Part shown: one piece after another, positions 1 through 11,800 of the stretch
Layout of the letters: every line of letters begins with the position of its first letter
Numbering within the stretch: position 1 is the stretch's first letter
Source: Stichopus chloronotus
Taxonomy: Eukaryota > Echinodermata > Holothuroidea > Aspidochirotida > Stichopodidae
DNA length: 64,000 nt
Direction of reading: 5' to 3'
NCBI GenBank assembly: GCA_021234535.1
Contig: CM037836.1
Coordinates: forward strand, 27,952,769-28,016,768
Made by a program: the position numbers and the translations under genes
Notes under the pieces: model-generated
Database searches by the model: none
What the model was told of the DNA's origin: nothing
Seen by the model: the letters and a program-made list of their open reading frames with translations, nothing else

Positions 1-512
1 TGGTAACAAGATAGTGGAGTAGACCCACGTATGTGATTCTAATGCAGCGTACAGGGAAGTGTTTGCTTGCTGCTGCTACCACGGGACACAGAGGTGGTCA
101 GACACCAGTGTTTTGCAGGTATTTGTTGGATGGGCATCCAAAGTTAGGACTTTTTAGTGTGTTTTCTGTTGAAGTTTCCCTCACCAGAATCACAAAATTT
201 CTACACTCAATGAACGTTAAATGTGTCTGATCTGTCAGAAGAGACTTTGTGAGGCAGTGATATTCTTTAAAAACTACACAAGTGGCACTCATTTTACTTT
301 AAGATGATACCATTTACCTTTTAGTGTATACACCACCATGACGTACAAAGAAAATAGCTTTAACCATTGTTAAGCCATTCAGTCTCATCAGTAAACATCT
401 GTCAAAGCTTCATCTCAAAACATAATGCATGTGATGAGTAAAAGAAGACGCATCATTTGAATTTTGAAAAGGTTGAGTGAGTAAATGATTGTTGAGCAAC
501 TACTAACTGAAT

Positions 513-650
513 TTCTATCTGTGAGAATCTTATTCCTTGAAAAGAAGGCTACTGTCCTTCCTTATTTTGAATAATCTATCATTCAAAGTCCACAAATATT
601 GGTTTTAAAAATATGGTTGTTGTCTGTAAAACAAACGCCCTATTTCCCTT
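513..650 (+). repeat. 138-bp dispersed repeat, copy 1
   Basis: Begins TTCTATCTGTGAGAA and ends CGCCCTATTTCCCTT. Nearly the same 138 bp recurs at 1760-1897 in the same orientation, with an estimated 85-90% identity by eye and equal length. Similarity stops abruptly at both ends. No coding potential; no target duplication seen. Confidence 0.85.
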
Positions 651-862
651 GAAGAAATTAAAGATTCATGCTAGTCACCATTAAACGGAATGCATGGTCT
701 TTTGCTTTTGTGTTGGTTGTACCTTGTTTCTTATTTCATGCGATAATGCTTTAAATCTGTAGAAAGTTAACAGCAAGAGTTTCTGCATGCTAGCTCACTC
801 AAATCACCTTATCTCTAGTAAAATCTTTCTTGTTCTGGGGCAATGAGGCCATCACTGGCTCT

Positions 863-879
863 CCCCCCCCCCCCCCCCC
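863..879. repeat. poly-C run
   Basis: 17 consecutive C. G/C homopolymers are otherwise rare here and elsewhere in the window tend to sit inside short inverted-repeat elements. Confidence 0.9.
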
Positions 880-1759
880 AGGAGGTAATAAGTTGTGAAA
901 CATTACTTTTTCACTAGTTAGCAAACTGTTTCAAGAAGGTTTTATTTTGATTGTGCAGTTAAAGACAGTTTCAGTTCTTCCTGACTATTTAATCTAGTCC
1001 CTCTCATACCGTATCAAAAATTCCCGCACGTGTATTCAAAACAATGAGTACCTGTGTATGCTGTGTAATAAATATGAGCTACTCTGCATCTTTTGAATAT
1101 GCTGTTAACCAAAGAGCAGGACCAGTGAAGAACTTTGCTATCCACCAGCCAAAAATATAGCTTGGGGTGAATACTGCCTTTAAAAACCATCCAGCATGGA
1201 GAATGCTAGCCAAGGTGCCCCCGCTGACCAGCGGATTCTGTGAGACTGGTCAGTGTGATAGTGAATAACCACAAAATATTTTTCCATGACACACCTGCAA
1301 ACTTCTGTAAATAGATTCGGTGTGTAATGCCCTGCTAAAGCCCCTGGATTGCTGGTTTACTGTGGTCATGGATGGGAGGGGGGGTGAAAGAATGAAAAAT
1401 ATTCCGTTGGCAGATGTGGTGTACCTTGGAGATGTACTTCCTTACTGAGGGCCTAAAGTGAATTTGCCATGGTTATGTTGTGTTACGCATGGCATGTAAA
1501 TGTTAGTTGTGAAGATTGAGTTCACTAAAAGTTTGAACATTAAACTAAACCATCGTTGTTCATGAGATCAATTTGATATTTTTTACCATTCATGAGGAAA
1601 ATTGTGTGCTAAACTTTTCTGAGCATGCTTCATTCGACTCACACAAAACTACTAAAGTTGGCAATGGGAGGTATTTTAAAGGAGCATAGGGTGTTTTAAA
1701 ATACATCTTACAGTACGTAATTTTTGCTCTTTCTACCAATTCAAGTAGAAGTATACCCC

Positions 1760-1897
1760 TTCTATCTGTGAGAAGCTTGTTTCTTGAAAAGAAAGCTACT
1801 GTCCTTCCTTATTTTGAACAATCTATCATTCTACGTCCACAAACATTGGTTTCGAAAATATGGATGTTTTCTCTAAAACAAACGCCCTATTTCCCTT
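1760..1897 (+). repeat. 138-bp dispersed repeat, copy 2
   Basis: Second copy of the 138-bp unit, with the same ends and the same length as copy 1 but scattered substitutions, so it is an old duplicate or an independent insertion of one short non-autonomous family. Confidence 0.85.
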
Positions 1898-4453
1898 TAA
1901 ACTTACCAATATGATATCAAGTAAATTTAAAGTTGTGTGCATGGTTGTTGCATTTTCTCATTCTTGCAAGGCATCACTGGGGCATCGGTATTTGCAAGTT
2001 TCTTTGGGCTCCTGATAACTTCAAACCAAGAGTGCAACATAATTTCCCTTCAAGAAAGCGCTTGTTCACTAACTTGTCAGAATCACACTGACCATGAGTA
2101 AATCCACAAACACAAAGAGCAAAACAGACCAAGGTTAGTTTTCTGTTTCATTTGACATACTTATGTATTAGAATTACACAATATGCAATTGCCTTATTTA
2201 ACATGACCACTATAATATCTAACAACAGAGGAATGAGCAAAAGCATGGTACACGGTAAGATGTAAACAGAGAGAAAAAGACTTGACCAAAGTAGGACCTA
2301 ATTATTATCCATTCCAATCTGGGTCACATCACACCACCGTGAGCTTGCCATAACCAGGCATTCCCACTTCTTTACCATGTGCTTTTACAACTATTGATGA
2401 GGAATTTGTACCGCTGGTAACTTTCATAGTCCCTTTTATATTTATTACCTATAAAACTTGAACAAAGGAGTATTTTAATGACTTAAGGAAAGAAAAACAC
2501 CTCAATATGTGCATGATAAATATGAAGACCTGCAACATTCAATCGTTTCAAATACTGCCGTAGATTTTTTGTTTAATGGCAAAAGTAAGAAGAGACTTTT
2601 TTGGTCTCTGAAAGGATGGACGAATAAATTGGATATGTTGAAGAGACTTCAATTTCTCTACCTCGCATGGATTATTGGATCCTCTTTATGTTACAGCATT
2701 GCCCATTCAGAAGACTATGAACGTGCTTCTGTCACAATCAAAACATGAAATATATTGATTTTATGGTGGGATATACAACTGGAAAAGAATTGGGCATAAT
2801 TTTTAGAAAAAAATATCAAGGGTTTAGCTAAAATGAATAATGTAATATGCAGCTTATAAAACTGCCAAGGACAGATAGCATAAAAAAAAAAGCAATCAAT
2901 AAGCTTTATATCTTATTCCAATTAGTATGGTTGTGAAGCAGCAAAAACATCAGCTTCAATTTCACATGCCTCGTATCTGTTGTAACACTTAAAACAGACT
3001 AACATCTGTATACAAGCTAAGAGCAGACCTGCCAACTTTCACGGTATCACCGTAAGTCTCACTGTTTCGGGCATTGTCTCACAGTACGAATGCCAGAGCT
3101 CGCAGTGAAAATCCCTTGGATGCATTGCAAAATGTTTCCTTACGTAGACCGAGATCGCTGGTTTAAGTTTTTACTGAACCACAGATGTCTCTCATTGTCA
3201 GAAGTGTTTAAAATATGACAAAAGATTGGCTGTGGAAGATATCTCCAGATCTGTTCCAGATCTGTAAGGTTATCTCCAGAGTCTCTTGTGAAAACCTCAG
3301 TGGTTTGTCATTTTTTAAGGTTGGCAGATCAGTGACAGTAAAACCAAGCTTTTGTGGACTTTTCTCCTGTCACTGGCTGCTTCTCTAAAATTTATTTCAC
3401 ACACCCTTTGCAATTTTGATTATATCCACGTGGCAACCTATCCACATATCCACTCAAAAAAAAGTGATCTGAGTGCTGAGGCATGCTTTAAATCAGCAGG
3501 ATATTGGTCAGTGAACTAATGGAGGATGAACACACACTATACTTCCACAGGATCCAAGCATTTTTCTTGCTGGGATTTGCAGCTCGGTCAACTTCCTGCA
3601 AACTGCTTAAACAATAGAGGAGAGGGAAGCAGAATACCTACAGGAGCAAATAAATCTTATGTCACCAATGGAGCAAAAGATGATAATGCAACTGGTGGAT
3701 TGAGAGTGCATGGGGGGGGGGGGCGGGAATAGTTCATACATCTCAATATAAATTACTCTTACATTTCTTCAAATGATGTTCAGCTGTTGAGTTTTCGTCC
3801 CTCCCCTTACCAAGACACTTGCACACTCAGCAGAATACAGTGGGAGGGAATAAGATTTACAGCATTAGTTCTTTGTAGATTTGGTACAGTATGTTTACCT
3901 CAACATCCAATGAGACTGGAATTTTACCAGCAGTAACATCCATTACAACACTATGCACATCACTGAACATCTTTGTCAGGTTGACCGTATTCAAAGCTAA
4001 ATACATTATGTGAAGGTTGATACAAAAGAGAGCCACATTTGTAAAAACAAACATTTCAATAAAAGAAACCACTAGTACTATAAAATTGATACAACTGAAG
4101 CTGCAGTAACAGGTTTGATGTCCACACATGCAAACATAAAGTTGATCGCAGCCAGTAAATGGGACCAAAGAGATGCAAATACATATATCAAATTTTCTGG
4201 ATGAAATAGTACCAAGTAACCCAATGTAAGCGAAGATAGTACCAAGTACTCCTTACTTCACTTTCCAGCACTCTTTCTGTTCAAGTGGCCACACAAGTTA
4301 GCTACCATGCTAGAACCAGTATTTTCTTTTAAGAGTTATTACCACAAAGTGGAGCATTTTATCTGATCTGGTCCGTCAATTTTATCAACTTCCTTGCATC
4401 AGTAAAAGTAAAGAGAACACCCATGGTTAGGACACTCTCATCATTGTTGCACA

Positions 4454-4459
4454 TTTATT
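4454..4459 (-). promoter_or_regulatory. candidate polyadenylation signal for ubiquilin
   Basis: Reads AATAAA on the minus strand about 1.2 kb beyond the ubiquilin stop. It is the first canonical hexamer I noticed downstream; no transcript evidence is available. Confidence 0.3.
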
Positions 4460-5684
4460 ATTCTCATGAGTGCATCACTTCCAACAAAATGCAGAAGCAC
4501 TTACATTCATCAGCAATATTTACTTCACTTGACAGGATGACATAAAACGACTTGTATTATGACTATGGATGTCTTGTACAAAAAAAAAAAATTCAAAGCA
4601 ATTTTAACTGTTACAAAGAAGATGCATTATGCAATAAAGTTGAACTTTCAATGATTATGATTAAACAGTTGTTACAAATATAAATTTGATGTGACCCTCT
4701 CCTATTCCAACATGTATAGGTCTATTATTTGTTAACGAAACATTCCAGTTGGTGTAGTCTTGACATCATTAAAAAAAAAAAAAAGGAAAAGATGGTAACA
4801 ATGCGGTCCTGCGAAACATCATTTGTGACTTAAAGGAAAACATGTATAAGTTATACCTGTCGTTGTCTTGTGTAAACTTGGTAAACTTGCAAATCAGTGG
4901 ACACACTTTGATGGTTTCATAAAGTGAATGATTAACATGATATGAGCATGTTGTTGATGTATACCACTTCTTCCAGCAGCATCACTGTTGCTTCCTGGCT
5001 ATGGCTGACAGAGCATGTACGACAATTAACGATCTCAGTGCATGACGACTCCACACGCAGTATCATGAAACCATACCACATACCGAATAGATAAATGCCA
5101 ATGTAGATAAATACAGATGAGGCATGAACAGCCTGTCATTTAAGATGTTCTCAAAATGATAATGATTTTACCTGTTGATCAACAAAGTATTTAATGAGTG
5201 ACAAAATGTACATTACACACGACTCCAGACTGAGGGAGAAATTGCTGATGTTATGCCTTCTACGCATCATCGTACCACTGTTCAACTTACGAGGCAGTAT
5301 CACCAATTCATTGTATGTTGAAAAAAAAATCAATGAATGGTGTATTGTTGATCACATACAATATGAGCTATTCTATGAGCATATGGCACCATTTCAGGGC
5401 TCACCTATATTCCTTCATGGTGTTAGTCACTCCAAATCACTTGATTCTTCATGGCTACGTTACATCCCTTCATGAAACTGGTCACCAAATGAACACAGGT
5501 ACTGGTAACAACAGCTCTGTTTCCGTTGCGTTCACACTTCTGATATTACCGGAGACGCGTTATTGATTTTTTAGCCATGCATGTGTTTCAACACAACCAC
5601 AAGAATACAAACACCCACTTATCGCTAATTTAACCAATTAAAGTAAGGATGTTTTAGATTTACATGCCAAAAAATTCCTTTTGG

Positions 5685-5828
5685 TTACCGCTGGGTTATA
5701 AGTTTATCGATAGCTGCATTCACATCCCCTTCTGTCGCCGTCAAAGCCTGGATGTTAGCATCTCTATTCAAAAATCCCATTGCTGCCAGTTGTTCCAGCT
5801 GCCTTTGAAATCTCTGCTCTGGAGGAAG
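5685..5828 (-). CDS. UBQLN: ubiquilin exon 13 (UBA domain, stop)
   Basis: 47 codons plus TAA at 5687-5685. Encodes the UBA three-helix ubiquitin-binding domain: [47 protein letters not shown]. The MGF loop and the DVNAAI helix are the usual ubiquitin-contact elements. Ends the protein at the usual ubiquilin C-terminus. Confidence 0.97.
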   Translation of the reverse strand, partial: LPPEQRFQRQLEQLAAMGFLNRDANIQALTATEGDVNAAIDKLITQR

Positions 5829-8800
5829 CTGTAGAGTAAGCGACACATGAAGTAACTAACATTTCAATGTGAATGGAAAATGGAAAAAAAAAAACCAACT
5901 GGAAAGGAACTTCAAAAAAAAAAAACTTTTCGTGGCAAAAGGACAACCTGCACTAGCGAGTAACATCACTGACTGAAAGTAACAATATATCTGTAGCAGA
6001 AAGGTGGGCCAGTCCTAACTATAGCAGTTCAAGTATATGACAATTTGCTCACTAGTTTAAAACAACTGTACGCAGCTTTCAAAATTGTGTTTGTGCAATG
6101 ATTATTATGAATTTTTCATAGAGGTGCTGCATGGCATTAGGTTACTGAGTAGATGGATACATTCTTCAGTGGGGAATTCTACCGCTAGCAAATTTGAAAC
6201 ACAGGCTGAACAAACGAATAAAGGGAACTCTGTATTTTTCAGTTGATCTACATGTTATGTAAGACAATCAGTCATGTGATAGAAAGACAGGCATGTTTTG
6301 TTGTTCCTACTTCTCTTTTTAACCTCAGACCTGGGCATCTCACAAGCAATCCTGAAAGATCTGGACAGATAATTCATACAGGTTCTTCAAGGTATCTGTT
6401 TGGGTAAGATGGATAAGTAACATGCAAAACATTTGATTTATGAATTTCTGTGTAGCCTCCTACCACAAAAAAAAATAGTTGTGATTGCCTCATTCTGAAA
6501 TGTCCATTTAAAGCTGTCTTAGGTTTTGAATTTACACAAGAGACTTCCAACACCAATCAAGATATATAAATTAATTGTTCGACTTAAGTACGAGAAGTCA
6601 CCTTGGTCACACGAAGTTTGCTAGCTGCAGTTTGCCCTAAGTTCAAACAATGTGGGTGGATATCAACTTGCTCTAATGACAACATATGACATCACATTTA
6701 AAGCTGGAAGATGACTTGAAATTTGCCAGTGAGAGTCAAATTCTGGGGAATACATCATAGTCGCTACATAAAAAAAAACAAAAACAAAAAAAAACATCGC
6801 TTTAAGCCCCATTTTTGGGTACATGAATACTGATATCCATTGCCACTGGTCTAGCTAATCCTCACATGATATTGTACTATCATAAATTTTTATGCCTTCT
6901 CAAGAGGAACATACCCCACCCATTATGGTATATCTGAATATCACGTCATGTTCTATCATGCAGAAAAGGTCTTCTGCAGACATGAGCTTGGCACATTATG
7001 TGTATTTTGTGCGGACTACGTGATTGGTCTGATATGATTTCAAGTAAGCAGCTTCACAGAAGTCTCCACCCTCCTTTGAGGATGTACCGACAGCCTCAAC
7101 CCTTAACTGATCTCCACTCCTAACTGATCTTCACCCCTACTGGTCTCCATCCCTAATATCTCAATCCCTAACTGATCTTCACCCCTACTGATCTCCATCC
7201 CTAATGTCTCCATCCCTACTGATCTCCACCTTGGCTGATCTCCACCCCTACTGATCCCCACCCCAACTGATCTCCCATTATATAAAGAGATGATTACTGT
7301 AAACTAACCTGAGAGTTGGCTTGGTTTGTCTGGTTAGTGGACATAGCTTGGAGCACCTGCGCCATAAGATCACCCCACTGGTTACTTTGTCCAGGGGTAG
7401 GGACAGTGCCTGTGGCAGATGTGGTAGAAGTGGCACCAGTCCCAGCAGAGGACCCTGCAGGTGTAGTTGTTGTTGTAGATGAAGCTGTTGAAGATGTGGT
7501 TGAGCCTGTAGTACCAGGTGCAGCACCAACACCACCACCAAACCTGTCCAGTGGAATTACAAATCATGATTGATAAAATATTGGAACAAAAAGTATCACA
7601 CAACTTTCTTACCACTTCTACACTCAATTGCCCTGAAGAAGATAAAAATTGTCCTTACCAAAGTCTGAAACCAGAAAGCCAAAAGGCTTTGTGATTCCTT
7701 CCAACATGGTAATAATGTATCAAACATGAATTACCCACATGACAAGTATGAGATCAACTACAATTACTGCACTTGAAACACCACATTAATGAGCCTTTCA
7801 ACCCCAAATGACTTATTTTTGGTGTCCTCAAGAGACATTTGACTTTCACCAAAAGCAATAGGGATCACCTACCCAGTATGGCCAACCCACATATCAAGTA
7901 TGATATCAGTCATCATCAGTCATCATCTGGAGATGTGTTTGCATGGCTTTCAGTTTGACCTTGGGTGACCTCAAATGACATTTGACCTCCATATCATCAT
8001 CCATATCAAAAACAACAACTTTGTAGCACAATGCTCACTTGAGCTACATGCTACCTCAATGACTAAATGTTTCAATGCCATAACATACTTTGGGCAGGAT
8101 GGAAGGCAGTTGCTTGTGGGAGTGAAGTCCCTTTCAACAATGGTGAATAATGAAAGTTATTGAACCCCAAACCCACAGCCACACAAGCTTCATCTCGTAT
8201 CTCTCATGACCACACATGCAATATGTTCAAATTATACATTAGTACACAGTAATCAGTTGTCTTTCATATTTAAGAGGTCATGACACAGATTAAATGTCTG
8301 ATGTGAATCATTTTTTCTAAATATGTAAGTGAACTGATATCATCAACTGTCTTTGTGGGCCTTTTGGCATCAAGCAATGTTACTTTTATATCAAAATAGG
8401 GGGTATATTAATGTCATATAGTGACCCTAACTACTAGAGTATGCATACTGTACAATACTCAAGAATATACACTTCACTCATGTAGAGCAAACCAGCCAAA
8501 AACAAATGGACTTTGCAATTTATTTATATTTCTTCTGTTATAGTTCAAATATTTGTGCAATGTGCCAATTATGTGTGTAATTTGTGGATGCAGCAACATT
8601 ATTACTGATACAACCAGTCTACGTCAGCAGACGAAAAAACTTTATGATTGCGGACAAAGTTTGTTCAGACCACTAGGTCTTGTTTTGTCTATCCCTCTCA
8701 TTACAGCACTGAAAAAGTGAATGGGAAGAACATTCCAAAGACAAGCACATGTAGCGCTTTAATTTATGTACTGTGGACCATTCTTCGTGATAATTGCCAC

Positions 8801-11800
8801 TTTATAATGGGATACTAGAAAACAGATTGGCATTATTTTAGTTTAAAACTACTTTAATGTTGCAAACCAGTCTGCTGAATGTTGTCAAACAGCTGATATT
8901 CATTTAGAAGAACATCATATGGCGTATCGATTCTGATGAGGGTAAGTATTTGAAATCTTCATACGACTGAGCTTTTAAGGATCTTGACTTACGCTGGAAG
9001 AAGAGCAGGTGCTTCACTAGCTAGGTCGGCCATTCCTTGCTGTATCTGGAGTATAGCTTGCAGAACACGGGGGTTACTCATTGCTGACTGGACCTCTGGA
9101 TTCTGCATCTGTGAGTGAAAAAAAATCACAAAAAGTGAGTTAAAGAGGCACCATTGAGTTGTTTCATGAAATTCACTAAATTTTCCTAAACCAGTCAAGT
9201 TCCCTTAACATACTAACAACAAATGGTCAAACTAAGAAGATCCTAATGTTTCACATGCAAAGGAATATTACTGAGTGAGTAATTATCACACTTAGGCCTT
9301 TTCACACTTAGGCCTATTCACATGCACACAGCTGGTGCATGTAAGGGGCAAACACTCAAAAAGTTTGACAGTTTTCAGAACTACTGAATGTGAAACTTGA
9401 CTAATTTATAGTAATTACTAGTACTGTCATGTGTTTATACCCTTCAAAATCATCTCAACCTTATTGATATCAACTCAATGAGCCCCTTTAAAGGGGCTCA
9501 TTAAAGAACTCGTAATGTGATCCTCGATGCAAAGGAACTGACAAACAGCTCCTCATCAGACCATCTCATTGCCCCGAAGGAAATAGTTTGGAGAGCACTA
9601 TAAAATGTGATCTTACATAGTTCAAAATACACCAAACAGAAACATGCTTGAAAGCATTGCAGACATAGAACACACCATAAAATGACTACAAATGAGTTGG
9701 TTCTTGTAGTTTACCTGGTTCAGAAAGGTTGGTAACATGTCTATCATTTGATCCTGCATTTGAGGGTTCCCAGAGAGCAGAGGATTACTTCGAATGATCT
9801 GCAAAGGGATGAGGTCAAACGGTTAGGTGATGATGGCCAATGCCCACACTGAAAAGTAGAGTACTAACATGTGATACCACACATAATGATTTCATAGGTT
9901 ACATAGCTAAGGCTCTCTCACTGGGGATTTCGTGAGGAGTTCACCATGACCTACTTGGCATGAGTAAATCACACGTTTGTATTCAATGTCACTTTATTCA
10001 GATTTCATTTGGGGTAACCAGTCTCAAAACAGAAAAGTAGCATTGTGTGTCTCTGTGTGTGCTTGTATGAATGCTTGGCTGCATGACATCTCAAATCTGA
10101 TAGCTGCTCTTCATTTCAAAGTGGACGCATGGAATCCTCAAATTACTGTACAAATAATAACCACTTCTGGTCAAGGATATTAGTCTTGATTATCATAATC
10201 CAACAGCCCTAAAAAAACAATGCAAACGTAAAAAAATGTATTCATTCTACCACACAATGTAATTACATGTAAAACTTTTAACACGTATCTCAAACGTGGT
10301 AAGAAGATTTCAACAATGCGAATGCATGGTGAACACAAATGACTGACCACAATGAATGTAAAAAAATTATTTGGAATCAGCAGAAGACCAGGATTGAATC
10401 AGGACTACTACTGAAATCTCTAGTGCTGTGTCAAAACACCCACAGATCAACAACCAATTGTATTGCTACATTATAACTCATAATAGGCATATGGTCTACT
10501 TTAGAGGAAACAAAAGATTTTTTCTATTTGGTGTGGCAAAGGATGAGGGATCTAAGGATACTTATTAGCCTCCTAATAAAGTTCTTTAATAAATGAAGGT
10601 TGGCCTTTTGGGGGCAAAGACTTATTATATAGGGAGAAACCACAAGCAAGATTTTTAATTCTGTTCATGGGAGCAAATTGAACTATTCTCACGTGGAATA
10701 CCATAAACTCCTCGACAGATTAGAATCCACTTTACAAATCCACAAACACGAAGGTAGGGATCACAAACCCACTAGACACTGGAAAATATCATGGCCAGAT
10801 TTAATCGTTTACATGTCCGCATGTAACGATCATAACAAAGCTGGCTTACAAGAACTGTGATTTAAGAGGAAGAATTATGTAAAGTAGCCTCCTTCAGAAC
10901 TGAAGATGAAGCCGATCAACACCTATGAAGGATGAGGGTGCTAGTGCACTTACGTGAGATGCTAGCTGTGGATTTGCCTGCATGCTCTGCATCATAGCCT
11001 GCATGTACGGTGTTGACATCATGTTCTGCATCAGGTCAGGGTTGCCTGCAATTTGTGACAGCAAGCTCTGCATGCCAGGACTGTTGTATATATGTGGACC
11101 AGCTGAAAATGTAAAAAATGAGCGATAGAAAGAACGCTCCAATCTTGTTACTTACCAACCATCACAAATTGAGTCTAGAATGAGCTATCAAGCATGTTTT
11201 AAGGTGTGAGTATAACACAGAAAATATCAGAAACTAGCAATGAATGGTTTAACTTGTTCTCAGCTACTTTTAGATTAAAGATAATAAAACTTATGACTGC
11301 CCCAAACATGTAATGAACACATACACAGAGAATGAAAGAAATGGTTTGGGTCTGTAAACCTTAGATCTAAAGTCATGATACTTATGTGCGATCTACAGAA
11401 TACAGAACTCGACAATGACCTTTCTATAGGGATTTCATAAGGATAGATCCGTACTGGACTCAATGACCTTTGACCTTTAAAACTGTTGTACTCCTCACAG
11501 CAGTGGTCACACTGAAGGATACTTACCCGGAGACATTGCTTTTAAAAGTGGATGTACAAACACAGTCACACATACATTTACACATTCTTACAACCATAAA
11601 AGTTGCTGCCATCAGCAATAGCTATGACCATCTGACAGGTGTAATCTTGTTAATATAGACAAGATCAAAGTATAGATTTTCACTTTAGTATTTCCCTTTG
11701 GTCTTTTAAGTAGTGCAGCACAACTAATTCTGAAAAGCTGGTTCCTATAGGTTCCTTTTGAAACTTTTGTCTGGTCTCCATTCATCTCAGTTTTATGCTT

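Larger units (their letters stand above)
1..5684. other. no recognisable coding gene; repeats and likely ubiquilin 3' UTR
   Basis: AT-rich sequence with frequent stops. Contains a 17-base C run at 863-879, two copies of a 138-bp repeat, a G run at 3712-3722 and several A runs. Open frames of 60-103 codons (for example 2509-2748 plus, 3857-4168 minus) match no family I know. The part nearest 5684 probably belongs to the ubiquilin 3' UTR. Confidence 0.6.

Noticed and set aside
2509..2748. 79-codon plus-strand frame as a small gene
   Set aside because: No recognisable domain, no splice or regulatory context, and similar frames are frequent in this AT-rich sequence.
3857..4168. 103-codon hydrophobic minus-strand frame as a membrane protein
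   Set aside because: Hydrophobic runs arise readily from AT-rich sequence; it lies in the likely ubiquilin 3' region and matches no family I know.
7316..7573. Val/Ala-rich plus-strand frame opposite ubiquilin exon 12
   Set aside because: Antisense shadow of the Ser/Thr-rich low-complexity exon.
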